The notes: generated by a model not told the origin, from the letters alone. A stretch of DNA of 64,000 nucleotides from Primulina eburnea (GCF_022965805.1 NC_133109.1:1875001-1939000), one strand, 5' to 3'; shown: positions 1-15,400, counted from the first letter of the stretch. Program-made: numbers and translations.

Positions 1-252
1 ATTTTTTTATATATATACTTCATAAGTAATGTGCAAAATTAATCAATCAAATATCAAAACTATTATTTTTTATTTAAAAGATGTTTTATGAATTTACCAA
101 CGAACATGTTAATGGGCTAATGAGCCGAATATTATAAAGCTTGAGTTTTATTTGTTTATCTTAACGAGACTCATTAAACGATCTCAAATGAGCTTTTATC
201 GAATCGATCTTCGAATAACTCATAAACAGTTTGGTTCATTTATATCATATTT
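1..252 (-). repeat. Partial copy of a dispersed element, cut by the window edge
   Basis: The reverse complement matches the element at 38002-38723. Both contain a stretch reading TTCGAAG..CGATTCGATAAAAGCTC followed by GTTTAATGAG-type sequence and an AT-rich tail. The inner end near 252 is degenerate compared with the TAGAGATGTAA terminus of the other copy. No coding capacity is seen. The rest of the stretch from 253 to 3326 is AT-rich and I see no gene in it, only the short repeats listed separately. Confidence 0.55.
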
Positions 253-1381
253 GTATGTGTTTATATCAATCTATTATTAGTGTGTTTTTGTGTGTGTGTA
301 TACACTCGATAAAATAAAAATATACAAATATTAAATAATAAAATAAAAATAAAAATAAAAAAATTTTAATGCTAAATTATTTGATTAAATAATGCATCAT
401 ATAATTTCTATTTTTCACTTATTTTTCCGAGTGTTCATTTAAACAGTTCATTATTATATGTTATATTTATTTTGCATCTTGATATATTAAATTTTAAGAA
501 TATTTTTTTTCCAAATAGAAGTGTTATTGAATTTTAAAATTTATCTTGTTCATATTATAAAAATTATATTTACATTGAAGAACACTTAAATCGTCACAAG
601 AACTTCTATGCAACAGTCTCATGTATCAATTTTGTGATATGGATCTTCGACTTGACTGTGGATACTCGACTGATCTATGAAAAATACTAATTTTTATGAT
701 AAAATCTTTAATTTTTCACTGTAAGTATGGTCTGTTATGGTTCAACCTCTCTATTTAGAAATCTTGGTTACACCCTTGCTTGTATTGGCTTGTTCTAATT
801 TTTCTTTTTTGTTTTTTGATAGGTCTTATCTAATTATTATTTTCAATGACATGAGAACTCATAGTCGGTATCATTTGACATGTATTAGGCAAACTTCTAA
901 CATCTAAAATTTAATTATATCAGGTAGTTATTTTCTCACCATAAGGTAGAGAAAAAGGAAAAATTTGTGAAAATATATTCATGATTCAAGATTTTATATT
1001 TGTATATCATCGGACATCAACGTTATCAACAAGTACGAGGTTTTCGATTTGAAATCTAATTTACCGTCTCTCCCGCAACTAAAAAAAATTGCATCAGAGG
1101 AAACTGATAATTGTAGTTCTTACTATATAATGAGAGTGACCAAATATAACGCTGTGTGCGTTCGTTGTGCTTTCTCTTTCCGCCAATCATAATCACTCAT
1201 ACTTTCAGAGTAATTAAGACGACGGTTTTAGTCCTAACAATTCTCATTAAAGAGATTAATTAAAAATTATGACATCGCATAATGCACGACCTTTGAGATT
1301 TTATTTGCTTTATAATATGTCGCGAGAAAGGGACAAGTAGTAAAATACATTCTTCCAATAAAAAATATTTTAAAAAATTAC

Positions 1382-1384
<3 letters not shown>

Positions 1385-1437
<53 letters not shown>
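1385..1437. repeat. (TA)n microsatellite
   Basis: An uninterrupted TA dinucleotide run of about 26 units in intergenic DNA. Apparent tyrosine/isoleucine ORFs across it are artefacts. Confidence 0.95.
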
Positions 1438-1440
<3 letters not shown>

Positions 1441-2293
1441 TGCACAATATTTGGTGTTGCCGGCGTGCCAGGTACGAGGTTGCACCGATTTGTGTGAAAA
1501 TGATAAAAATCTAACATCTAAAAACAAACGAAAGTGAATTCTAAATTTGACCGTCGGTTCTAATCTACTAAAACAACTATAACCCCAAAATGAAGAAAAT
1601 TATTGGAATTTGAGGAATCAATCTCTGACATCGTTTATATTTTCAATAAACTGTAGAAATTTATAAGACATAGAAATATAAAATATAAAGTTTCTGAAAT
1701 CTAAAACGATAAGATCTAGAATGCTAGAAATAATTGGAACGCTTGAAAACTAGTGCATGAAAGACTGAAAATTTTGCAGAGAGAGTATTTGCAGATTTTT
1801 GTCTGTGTAGAGAGTTGTGTGTAGTGTCCTTCTGTGCTTGCCGATCCCTTTTTTCTTCAAAGTGAAAGGTGGTTTCTTCCGCTCCTCATGAGCCCATGAT
1901 CTTTCCCACTATTTTCTCATGATGCCATCTGAAAATATATTAATGTGTCATTTAATTTACTCATTCAATTCAAAAATTTGATGGTCCAGGAACGTAAGTT
2001 ATTTTAAATATTATCCAGCCAATTCAATTGAAGGTATTCGTGCCAAATACAGTCTCAACCCATTTTTATAATTAATATTTCTTTAAAAAATTATTATCTT
2101 ATAAAAAATTCTTCATTTTATTTGATTTTCTATGTTTAGAAAATGAAGTCAGTGAATTGTCGGTACAAACATGGAATGTCAACAATTGGAATTTATATAT
2201 AACGCAAAATATTTTCAAGAAACACTGAATCTGGATTTTGTTAAATGTAATATTATTTATATATATTCTGGCCAATCTGCTGTAAAGATTGTA

Positions 2294-2329
2294 CAATGTA
2301 AATTCTTCATATGTGAAGAATTTACATTG
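2294..2329. repeat. Perfect 16-bp inverted repeat with 4-nt loop
   Basis: CAATGTAAATTCTTCA is followed by TATG and then by its exact reverse complement. It could form a 16-bp stem. No flanking T-run or gene explains it, and it may be the remains of a small palindromic insertion. Confidence 0.8.
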
Positions 2330-2525
2330 TCTTAAGTATGTCGAAGTCTCAGCCTCATCAAGAATATATCTCTTTTTATCTTTTAACTTCTTCTTCTTTT
2401 TTTTTTTCACTTGGAAAGATTCATGTTTTGTAAATTTTTAATTCTTGTTAACAAACGTAGCTTAGAAGGGTTCTTCAGTTTGTGATTAAGAAAATAAGAA
2501 ACGATCTTGGTATTTGAGTAAAGAA

Positions 2526-2704
2526 TAGGTCTATTGTGAAATAGTATCATGAATCTTTATCTGTGAGACGAGTCAATCCTACCGATATTCACGATAAAAA
2601 ATAATACTCTTAACATAAAAAGTAATATTTTTTCATGGATGACCCAAATATGAGATCTGTCTCACAAAATATGACTCGTGAGACTGTCTCGTACAAGTTT
2701 TTGC
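2526..2704 (+). repeat. GTGAGAC-MITE copy 1
   Basis: Shares the family core: CTGTGAGACG, a GATATTCAC..AATAAAAA segment, AGTAATATTTTTTCATGGATGACCC, and a right end GTGAGACTGTCTCGTACAAGTTTTTGC. The left hairpin is degenerate. Strand '+' is used for copies reading towards ACAAGTTTTTGC. Confidence 0.8.
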
Positions 2705-3326
2705 GTTGAGGAAGTAAAATAGTGGAAAAAAATTGTCAAGACAAACTAAAAGAAAATCCGACAAGCCACATTCCGATTTAAAAAAAAACTGTTTTTTAAA
2801 GATCTTATTTTAAAATGTTATTGTATTCAATCGTCTATTCCCCAACTATAATGTTTCGGTGCTCCTCCTTCATAAAATCTCCATAAAATAAAAAGTTTCT
2901 TCTTTATCAAAAATAAAAAAATAAAATAAAAGATTTATTCTACTTGTTAGTTGTTACATTCAAACATTATAATGGTACATCTTTAAAAATATTTTAAATA
3001 ACCAAAAAAAAAAGAGGAAGTAGACATGTTCTTGAAGCCTGGTAAAATAATTGTTCATATTTCATATGTTAAACGGATACATTGTGAGAAAATAAAAAAT
3101 GAGTGAAAATTGCAACATGTTCAATTTCATGAACAAGAAACACTTGGTAAACTTGAAAACACACGGTTAAATAAGTTTGCTAAACCACATGATGCAACCA
3201 GCATGATTCGATGCCGAACCTACGCCTTTAGAAAGCCAATTGGTTAGCCTCTCGAGTTCAAAAACGCCAAATTAGAAAACAAGTTCATAGTTTTGCGAGG
3301 CCTCAGAGGATTCAACACAGAATGAT

Positions 3327-6535
<3,209 letters not shown>

Positions 6536-6724
6536 TCAATCCTTCTTCCGAAGAATTTGCAGGTAGGTGACCGAGCGGGAGGATTTGGAGCTTGTGGAGT
6601 GAGGGGTGGCAGCTACAATTAATCGAACCGAGCTGACCATGAAACTCGAGATCGTATCCAAACTCGAGTTTAAAAGTTCGAACCGATCAACACGTTTATT
6701 ACTATTATTATTAGAGTTATTCTC

Positions 6725-6895
6725 CGGTGAGACCGTCTCACGGGTCATAATCCGTGAGACGGATCGACCTTACCCATATTCAAAATAAAAAGTAATACTC
6801 TTAGTATAAAAAGTATTACTTTTTCATGGGTGACCCAAATAAGAGATCCGTCTCACAAATACCACCCGTGAGACCGTCTCACACAAGTTTTTGTC
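6725..6895 (+). repeat. GTGAGAC-MITE copy 2
   Basis: Well-preserved copy: left hairpin GTGAGACCGTCTCACGGG, core AATACTCTTAGTATAAAAAG, right end CGTGAGACCGTCTCACACAA. It ends at an ATT microsatellite. Confidence 0.9.
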
Positions 6896-6957
6896 TTATT
6901 ATTATCATTATTATTATTATTATTATTTCGATTTGCTACAATCAGATGTCGATTATT

Positions 6958-7084
6958 ATTTGGTTCATACATGAAAAAATATTATTTTTTATGCTAAAAG
7001 TATTACTTTTTATTGTGAATATCAGTAGGTTGACCCGTCTCACAGATAAAGATTAGTGAGACTGTCTCACAAAAGACATACTCT
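6958..7084 (-). repeat. GTGAGAC-MITE copy 3 (truncated)
   Basis: Only the part after TTGGGTCAT-like sequence remains, with GTATTACTTTTTATTGTGAA and GTGAGACTGTCTCAC. The ACAAGTTTTTGC end is missing next to the ATT microsatellite. Confidence 0.8.
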
Positions 7085-7208
7085 TTGAATGAGAAAGTAT
7101 TGATAAATTTTATGTTATATCTAGATTGATGAATTTTGATATAAGGATTTCAAATTTACATCTCACTTGATGGAGAGTTCTTGAAATCCATTCATTTATA
7201 TTTTTAAT

Positions 7209-7272
7209 GAGTATCCCTCTTGTGAGACGGTCTCACGAATCTTTATCTGTGAGACGTGTCAACTCTATCGAT
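7209..7272 (+). repeat. GTGAGAC-MITE copy 4 (left end only)
   Basis: Left terminal hairpin TGTGAGACGGTCTCACGAAT and TCTGTGAGACGTGTCAACTC, then interrupted by a TA-rich microsatellite at 7271. Confidence 0.8.
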
Positions 7273-7280
7273 ATATATAT

Positions 7281-7319
<39 letters not shown>
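7271..7319. repeat. TA-rich microsatellite
   Basis: An AT dinucleotide run with two GT interruptions. It replaces the remainder of the MITE copy beginning at 7209. Confidence 0.9.
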
Positions 7320-7326
<7 letters not shown>

Positions 7327-7699
7327 TAGATAAATCGATTTGATTCATACAACATAATTAGAGTGAAAATCTAATGACACTTAGTATCCCATTTTAGATG
7401 AGATCTCGATTTCAAACCCCTGTAACCCTCAAATTAATTTATTTTTTTAAAAATAGAGAAATATTGGGATCAAAAATGATATTTCATTAAAATATATGAA
7501 TCAAAACTCAATAATTTCCATCAATTCTAATTATACACCAAACTGAAACGACGTCATCGCGTGACCTTTGGAGCTTTCCCGCCCGATGCCCCGCGTGAAA
7601 TTCTACTCACAGACAACGTTGCTTCAACTCCAATTTTCCCTGATTCTCAAAATTTATCGTGCTTTGGTTAGAATTTGAGAATCGGAAGAAGATAGGTAA

Positions 7700-9630
7700 A
7701 TGCAAATCAAGGTAAAGTGCAGCTGTGGAGAAGGCAATTGTCCTGAATGGGCAGTAGTTGAACTTCAGGGCATCGTTGAAGCCCAGCCCTCGTTTCAGGA
7801 CCGCCTTCAGAACCTCCAAATCGGCGTTCTATGCCGCCCTTCTTCTCAGGTTTTCCTCATTTACCACCCATGCGTTGTTTTCAAATCACTTGATTTCTCC
7901 ATTTCTTATGAGAATTAAGGGTTCTCTCAGTTTGTTTGTTTGTTGGGAATTTTTGGCATTTACGGTTGTTTGAAGGTTTCTTATTTGATTTCCTTTTGGG
8001 TTTTCAGAATGTTTACAAATTGATAGTCTTTTGAAGTGTTATTTTTCATTGGTGGTGTGCAGGAAAGTTACACATTCACGGTTGGGTACCATGAACTCAC
8101 CGGGACAAAAGTGGCTTTGAAGAAACCAATATTAGTGTTGAAGAAGATCAAACATGGCAATGATGAATGTGAAGGCCAACTCCCGGTGAATTCTTCCATG
8201 GAATTAGATGTTATCGGTATCATTCGCCATAAGATTTTGTTCAAGACCAGGCCTAAAGCACTTATATCTAGTAAGGGCTGATTTATCATTTATGAAACAT
8301 TTTAACCATGATCTCATTTGCCCATTACTTCACTATAATATCATGCATGGTATGGGATTTATGAGGTGTTGTACTAATGCTTATTTTAGAAAATGATTCA
8401 TGCTAGCTGAATTGGACTCCAGTTCTTCATCTATTTTTGTCTTAATTTCTTGCTGAAATTTGTGAGCGAGTTGTAGTCTGAGATGGGGCGCAAGTTATTG
8501 ATCAGAAGCTAATGTGTTGCTTATATTTCATCAAGTAAGGTATGAAAGTCCCAGTTGAGAATCAAATGACCTTTTCTTATATAGTTGGCATGTGAATCTA
8601 ATTATTAAAATAGGAAGTAGCTGATGCAAAATTGACTGTCTTTTTCTTATCTCACTTGATTAGCTTTATACGGCCATTCTTTATTCGAGTGAAAATGGTG
8701 ACTTGGATTTAAATGGGCTTATCATACTTTTCTTTTTCCTCAAAATGTGCATATGATGGTCTACCTTCTAATTTAAATTTTCCATGACACTAAATAAACC
8801 TATCTTTACCATGTGCCGGACTTAGGTTGGTATGAGGGTTGAGATAACGGGCCTCTAGCAAACCACTGGATTTTTTGCTTTGCTGTGATGTGTATATATG
8901 TATATTGTTGATGAAATGGAATGTATGCTTTTAAATTGGAAAGATGCCATTAATTGCTTCTTTTTTTTTATAAAAAAAAGTAAATGAGGGAGGTTATCCA
9001 ATTGATGATATAAGACATATCAAGAAATACTCTATATATAGTATATAATATCTGATATATGAGCTCCAAATGTATGTTATGTGAAATCAATTTTGCTGCA
9101 TCATACAGTGTATATATCATGAGGGTAGTATTTATACGGGTAAACCAAGCAACAAAAAGGATTGGGCAACTAGACTTGACAACAATCTCTACTCATCAAT
9201 ATCACCAGGAAGCAACCACTTCTATGATGTACTTGCAAGTTGATACTTCACTGATTAAATCAGAAGAACCATTGATCAGCTACCTCGTGCTTCAGTCTTC
9301 CTTTCGGCATTCCATACATGTTGCAATAATGCATGCAATCCTGTTTACTGTTTGCCATGAGTATAGTGAGGAACCAGTAAAAAGCTATTGAAGAAGCAAA
9401 AGATTTCGTTGTTGAGTCTGTTTTCCCAACATAATGTTTTCTGCCTTATCAGATATTATCAGATATTTGCATCAATTACACATCTTAATTTTTTCAAAAA
9501 ACATTTACTCTCTCATTGGATTTAGACTCGGCAGAGCGATTACATGTTTCCTTCTTTCTCAGGATCCCAACCATCAGCCAAAGGAAAGGTCCGCGTGATG
9601 GGTACTGGCAGTTCAGAAGCGCCAACATAG
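7700..9630 (+). CDS. CTF8: Chromosome transmission fidelity protein 8 homologue (CTF8)
   Basis: Subunit of the alternative clamp loader CTF18-RFC (with DCC1), which acts on PCNA at replication forks and supports sister-chromatid cohesion. Three exons: 7700-7849, 8063-8270 and 9563-9630, total 426 bp, 141 residues. Exon 1 gives MQIKVKCSCGEGNCPEWAVV and ends CAG|GTTTTC. Exon 2 begins ESYTFTVGYHELTGTKVALK and carries the family signature IRHKILFKTRPKALIS. Its donor A|GTAAGG joins the acceptor TTTCTCAG|GATCCC to add a tail ending GTGSSEAPT. If intron 2 were retained, an in-frame TGA at 8279-8281 would give a 122-residue form, close to human CTF8, so the third exon is likely but not certain. The MQIKVKCSCG..WA..ELQG and VGYHELTG blocks make the family call firm. 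It converges on the complex I gene. Confidence 0.9.
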
Positions 9631-10524
9631 CTGGGAGTGGGAACAAGCTGTTTAAATCCTAAGGATGATAAACGTAGTCGGAAATGGTGCCTATATCCTT
9701 CCCGGTCCTGTATCCATTTCATTCTCATATGATGTAGCACATCTCAAATCTCCTATAATATTTAGTGTTGTGTCTTTTGTTGGGTTAACTGTATTGCATG
9801 CATTAACGAAAATATTAGCACCTTTCTATGACATGACTACATTTGTTAAACACCATGTGTTTGCTATTCTTCTGTTTTAGCATCAGTTATCAAAGTAGAG
9901 TGTTATGTTCTAAAACATGACCATAATTTATTATATAATATGGAATCACATGACTTCACATGCTTTTTATATAAAAAAAAAGAGATGAATTTGTGTTGAG
10001 CTATTTTTCCCGCAAATTATTTATCTTTTATTCAGTTTTTATTAGAAAGCAGTTAATCAATTCTATTTGTCCAAAAAAATTTAGGTTAATACGGTTTTGC
10101 CTGATTTGGTTCAGTCAGTTGCTGAATTCACCGAATGCTCACCCCGATGTCTTGCATGGTGTTCAACTTTTCAATCATGTGATGTATCCGACATGCAACC
10201 ACTAAGAACATACGGTTTCACTTGCGTATATTTAAACTCAAGCGGAAACAATAACTGCAGCTCACAAAGATACACTTTCAAAATCCAAGGTTTCAAATTT
10301 CTTGATCTTAAGCTTAGAAACAGTAGCACCATGTCCTGAACTAGCACCAACAAATCATTATTTCTTCTTCTCAGTGACCGAATTTGAAACACCAAATCAC
10401 AAATCCAGTCATTTGTCGCTTCATTAAACACATATCGATTGTTTCGGGATAAAAGAATCTTAGAACACACCTTCCAGGATATGTTACAGAACTTGCAGTT
10501 GCATGTCAAAAACTTTATTACAAT
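9631..10524. other. Convergent 3' region between CTF8 and the complex I gene
   Basis: Contains the 3' untranslated regions of two genes facing each other plus a dispersed repeat at 9805-9930. ORFs here on either strand show no family resemblance and have no convincing splice context. Confidence 0.6.
9805..9930 (+). repeat. Dispersed repeat, copy B (3' of CTF8)
   Basis: Second copy of the repeat in CFIm25 intron 2 (5094-5215), with the same order of short blocks and several indels. Both copies are in the same orientation on the plus strand. Confidence 0.5.
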
Positions 10525-12442
10525 CTAGTAGTCCTTGTTCCCGAAGTTCTTGCACCAAATCTGGGAGGGGATAGGCCGAACTGGAAGATGTGGACGTTGC
10601 TGCAAAGAAAAACAAAGTCCTGTTAACTACACAATCAAGTTAAGGGCGAATATGTGTTGTACACCTTGGAAAAAAATGAATATGACATACGACCTTGCAG
10701 TGGGAAACATAACAAAACGACAATACAAACTAACTAAGAGATGTTCAAATTTACATCCATCAAGTTCCATCTATTCTTTCATTATAATCATATCATAAAT
10801 GAAAATTCAGAATTGTTGGGGTTTTGCAGTAACATGTAAGACTTATGGAGAAACAGGATCTCACAACTCTCCATCTCCTTTCATTACTGGAATCTCGCAT
10901 CCTTGTCTTCCAAGGATGGGCGAGTTCAGCTCGAGCCTTTGGTAAATCTATACATGTAAGGTTATGAGTGAGATACAAAATGACACAGGTTTGAATCCTC
11001 TCATCTTGATGTTGGGAGGCACCTCGCTGAACCATAGTGCACGGCAACGTTTCCAACATCAGATGAAACTCAATTTTAATTGGAGGCTAAAACAAGGTAA
11101 AAGTCGCACCCTGCACTTGTCAAAACACATACTGGTACATCTACAACTTCCCAGTCACATACCCCAGTTGCAATTAGACAATTAGTAGACTTCCACAAAC
11201 TTCCCTGAATTTCATCAAATACAAAATTTTATCAGACTTTCCCTACAACCCTGAGATAGGATCTTAAAGACTTGAAGGCGAAGGGTCGGGAAAGCACGGA
11301 AGATGAAGCTTCCTCACTGTCTTACAGTCCTAGATAAAATCTTAAAACAAGATTTCATAAAAACAAACATTTATAAAGTTTCTTTTAATTCAGGAGTTTT
11401 CTGTTAGCACTTAGCATGCAGGTCCAAGAATGAACTCAAATATGAAAGACTACGATCAACAAATTGGGATAACTTTTCAAGCTTACACACACACACACAC
11501 ACATCAATCGGATGACAGTCAACTTTGTAGAGCTTATACTCACATATCATATATAGTAGTTACACATTAATCCAGCCTATAACGTAAATATGAGTCACAT
11601 ATTAATCCAATACAGTCTTCCCAAATTGCTTGTTCTACTGTATAGATATAAACCCCATGGAAGAATCCAAACTAAAAAAAACTAGAATATCATATGAAAA
11701 AGTATCAACCTTAAATCTCATCCCAGAATTTTATTAAAAAAAATAATCTCATCTACTTGTATCATGTAACTTCCTTTGTGTATCGCTATAAGAGCCTCTT
11801 CTGTATTTTCTCCGGTGGTGTTCCCAACACAACACCAAGTGTACGCAAAAATACAAGCCTTTTATAGCCTAAAAAAGCAAATTTACAACACCGCCAATAT
11901 GAAAAAAAGAACCAAGAAAAAAAATGAAAACTTTAACGATGACAAGGAAGAACACGATCCAACCCTTCAAATACTCGAAATGCAATCAGTCGTAGCAATA
12001 ATTATTATAATCCCATTATCAATAACCAAGAACTTCGGAATCAGACAGTGAAATGTCAAATCAAGCTAAAATCAAGATTCTAAATTTTAAAATAAAAATA
12101 AAAATTGAGTATAATGTAAAAATGGCGAACACCACGAAATTCCCAATACTTTAGATACAACGCAACAAAATCAGAATCAAATTTTAAAAATATGTTAACA
12201 AACGATGAATACAAAACACCCATATAAATGCCTAGTTATGCTTTTACCTCAAGTTGTGCAGATTTCATTGCGATCGGAATACAAATCAGAACGATGCCAC
12301 ACATTGCAAAAGCGGTGTTGCGCTTCCAGTGTTTGGGGCGGCAGTTGGCTCCGCCCGTGAAGCTCCACACTTTCGATCTGAAGTCACCGCCTCCGTGCCC
12401 GTGGGCACCTTCCACGTGGTGATGCTCCCCGCCGCCGCCCAT
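10525..12442 (-). CDS. Plant mitochondrial complex I accessory subunit (At4g00585-like)
   Basis: Small single-pass protein of the mitochondrial inner membrane, similar to a plant NADH dehydrogenase accessory subunit. Two exons, 12248-12442 and 10525-10599, give 89 residues. Exon 1 begins with a Gly/His-rich head (MGGGGEHHHVEGAHGHGGGD), then the conserved GGANCRPKHWKRNTAFAM and a membrane span at about residues 44-59. Its donor is GAG|GTAAAAG. The acceptor TTTGCAG|CAACG starts the tail QRPHLPVRPIPSQIWCKNFG and ends NKDY. Reading across the 1,648-bp intron is what identifies the gene, because exon 2 alone looks like noise. The intron (10600-12247) has a short CA run (11485-11503) and no other recognisable feature. 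The Arabidopsis locus number is from memory. Family recognition is strong; its exact place in the complex is not visible from sequence. Confidence 0.88.
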
Positions 12443-12621
12443 TTCTTTATCCGACCGAACTTTTTTACCGCTGATGGAGCCTGAGGTCGAAAGATGAGAA
12501 ACAAAGTTATCACCGATTTCGATGTTTCGATTTGGATTTTTTTTAAATATCTAAATCTAAATAATACAAAATTTAATTATTTTTTCCGAATTGCATTTTA
12601 CCGCTTTGTCTTATCGGAGTT

Positions 12622-13006
12622 AAGAGTGTTAATTGTCCAACATCGTTTGGATAAATAATCTATGAGTGACATATATTGGCTTGGACAATCCTCCCACTTG
12701 AGCTAGCTTTTGAGGTTGAGTTAGGTCCAAGTTCCAATCTTAACATGGTATCAGAACCCGGGTTTTACCGTTATGTGTTGGACTGCCTATAATTAGGCCA
12801 CTCGTTCTGCCCATAATTGGGTTATTTGTAAACTCCACGCTCTAGATGCTCCAGATGTTCATTCCTGGGCGTGAGAGAGGTGTGTTAATTGTCTTATATC
12901 GGTTGGATAAATAACCTTTGAGTGGCATATATTGGCTTGGACAATCTTCCCCCTTGAGCTAGCTTTTGAGATTGAGTTAGGTCCAAGTTTCAATCTTAAC
13001 AAAGAG
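12622..13006 (+). mobile_element. TRIM retrotransposon with target duplication
   Basis: A 375-bp terminal-repeat retrotransposon in miniature (12627-13001). LTRs at 12627-12745 and 12883-13001 are each 119 bp, start TGTTAATTGTC and end CAATCTTAACA, and differ at a few positions. Right after the first LTR comes TGGTATCAGAACCCGG (12746 on), the primer-binding site for initiator tRNA-Met. A purine-rich GTGAGAGAGG precedes the second LTR. Direct AAGAG duplications flank it (12622-12626 and 13002-13006). It has no coding capacity, so it must be mobilised by another element's enzymes. Confidence 0.95.
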
Positions 13007-14172
13007 TAAATAGTATTATTACATATTAGCCCCTGTAATTTAAACTAGGTGCATATCCGTCCCAATGGTGGTGCTTGTTTTCTCACGCGCTTGAATTGCG
13101 GGTATTTAGGATGCTCTGGACGATCACCCACTGCCCCATTTTTTATAAAATTTGTCGTTGGAAAAAAACAGACGGCACGCAGACAATAACAAACTGCCTA
13201 CATTGTTCGATGTTTTTTTTTAAAAAATATTAATATTCAGATGTTTATTGTATTGTTGTATACACTTGTTGTAATATTTTTTTGTAGTTCCGTGGACGTA
13301 ACTTATATTGGGTGAACCACGTAAATATTTGTATTCTTGTTGGTTATTTTATTTCGCAAAAGTTGGGTACTATATTATCATCGTGGTCGACATCGCTTTG
13401 GTGTAATTTCTCTCGACACTTCTTCACGAAAGCTTCAAATTCATTCATATTGGCTGTTGTTGCTGTTTTCCAATAAAACTCTTTGAACCCAAAGCTCCTA
13501 AACTTTTCCTAAATTGAGTTCAATTGGATTGAACTCAATTCTTGACGGATCTTGAAGGTTATAGTAATTTGAGCTCCGTCACTGTCTTTGCTCCCCCCGA
13601 ATTCGAACTTTATTTCGTCGCCATCACCATTGTTGGACAGAATTGTGAAGCTTCACATTCTTCCTCGGAGGCTTTCTCCTATGGAGTTGTTAGCTGCGGG
13701 GAATTCATCTCCGAAAACGCTGGCTCCGGGTTACGATCTCAAGATAAAAACATTTTAGGGGCTTTTGGATATTAACGGAGTGGAGATTAGTAGACCAGAT
13801 TTTTTCTTATCCAAGAAATTTGTGGTTTTGATTCAGACAAGATTTCAATATTCAGATGATGGTTTTGTAAATTTAAATGGAATATTTTTACCTTTAATTC
13901 GACATTATCTGATGTATCATATATCTTTTATCATCTCATGTTACGAGTCAAAAAATAATTTAGTTTTTCTATTTCAATAATCTGTTTTTCCTTTTATTTA
14001 AATCGAATATAGAATGCGTTTTTTTAAACAAAATTAATGATCTTATTTCAGAATCACAATATACTTACTACTCATAATATGAAACACAACTTAGACAATC
14101 TATTAATGATCATTTAAATCCAATATGTAGTCATAATAACTTTTAGAAGATATTTCTTTATTATTTATTAGT

Positions 14173-14182
<10 letters not shown>
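13007..14182. other. Intergenic stretch without a recognisable gene
   Basis: An ORF at 13542-13775 has unusually gene-like composition (GC-richer, few stops). Another frame reads MELLAAGNSSPKTLAP from 13681. Neither resembles a family I know and no splice structure closes. It may be a relic exon or captured gene fragment. The remainder is AT-rich. Confidence 0.4.

Positions 14183-14238
<56 letters not shown>
14183..14238. repeat. (TA)n microsatellite
   Basis: About 28 TA units preceded by a short GT run. It abuts the left end of a GTGAGAC-MITE at 14239. Confidence 0.95.
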
Positions 14239-14241
<3 letters not shown>

Positions 14242-14418
14242 GGTCTCTATTGAAAAGGTCTCACGAATCTTTATTTGTGACATGGGTCAACCATACCGAT
14301 ATTCATAATAAAAAGTAATACTCTTAGCATAAAAAGTAATTTTTTTTCATAGATGACCCAAATAAGAAACCCGTCTTACAAAATACGACCTGTGAGACCG
14401 TTTCAGACAAGTTTTTGC
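14239..14418 (+). repeat. GTGAGAC-MITE copy 5
   Basis: Starts GTAGGTCTC directly after a TA run and ends GACAAGTTTTTGC. The left hairpin is degenerate (GAAAAGGTCTCAC). The core AAAAAGTAATACTCTTAGCA is intact. Confidence 0.88.
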
Positions 14419-14861
14419 TATATATATTCTCCTGTCACATTAATGTATTAAGATGCATAGTATGCAGTCGAATGACATAATAAATCATGCCACCATCTAG
14501 GATAAAGTAAAATTAGTAAACCAAATAATTATGGACTTTTGATCAAGTCAAACCACTCTTTCAACTTATAGAAAAGTAAATATTAATTATATAGATGCAA
14601 GGAGAAGTTAGCCTGCACTTAGATGCCTTTTGGTTGACTTCTAGTATATATTTTAAAAAATGAAACTAACTAATTGGAAAAAAAAATCGCATGTTCTCTG
14701 ATACATTAACAATTGATTGCTACGTATTGAGTTTTTATTAGTCTAACAATTTCTAAAATATGCTGAATTAGAAAACAATTCTTATAATTTGATATACGTG
14801 ACAATTAATGATAAGTGGATTAATACAAAATAAATTCTTCTTGATTAAATAATTTTTGAAA

Positions 14862-15042
14862 AAAAACTTGTATGAAACAGTCTCACATATCGTATTTTAT
14901 GAGACGTGTCTCTTATTTGAGTCATCTATGAAAAAATATTACTTTTTATGCTAAGAGTATTACTTTTTATAGTAAATATCGGTAGGGTTGACTTGTCTCA
15001 CAGATAAAGATTCGTGAGACCGTCTCACAAGAGACATACTCT
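14862..15042 (-). repeat. GTGAGAC-MITE copy 6
   Basis: Begins AAAACTTGTATGAAACAGTC and ends GTGAGACCGTCTCACAAGAG followed by ACATACTC. Full length, inverted relative to copy 5, about 360 bp upstream of the CLE gene. Confidence 0.9.
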
Positions 15043-15293
15043 TAATTTTTTTTTAGTGGAATGCCATGATGAAGAAAACTCTATCAATGGATTGACTTAT
15101 AAGGGCTAATCCCTTATTCTAAACTTGGCTAGCAATTCTTATTCTGTGTCACGATTTTTTGATATTATTTCTATAAAAAAAATTATAAAATTTGGTACAA
15201 CAAGGGCTCTCTCCTCCCCCCTCGGTTCAAGCTCTCTTGGATTGACTTTTAGTAAAATATTGAGTGCTAGATTAAGTCATTGCAAAGTTTAAG

Positions 15294-15300
15294 TATAAAT
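15294..15300 (+). promoter_or_regulatory. Probable TATA box of the CLE gene
   Basis: TATAAAT lies 101 bp upstream of the ATG at 15401 in an otherwise mixed-composition stretch, a fitting place for a short plant 5' leader. Confidence 0.6.
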
Positions 15301-15400
15301 AGGTTCTTAACCGGATATGTAGTTCCTAACTTGTGACAGAAGTTTCTTGCTTTGTTGGAAGAAGAATAGACAGTCTTGTGCATGATAATATACATCCGAT

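Noticed and set aside
9540..9740. Minus-strand ORF with protein-like C-terminal part
   Set aside because: It is antisense to CTF8 exon 3 and its 3' flank; the plus-strand reading closes the CTF8 frame.
10171..10509. 112-codon minus-strand ORF next to the complex I gene
   Set aside because: It lies beyond the stop of the complex I gene in another frame and shows no family resemblance.
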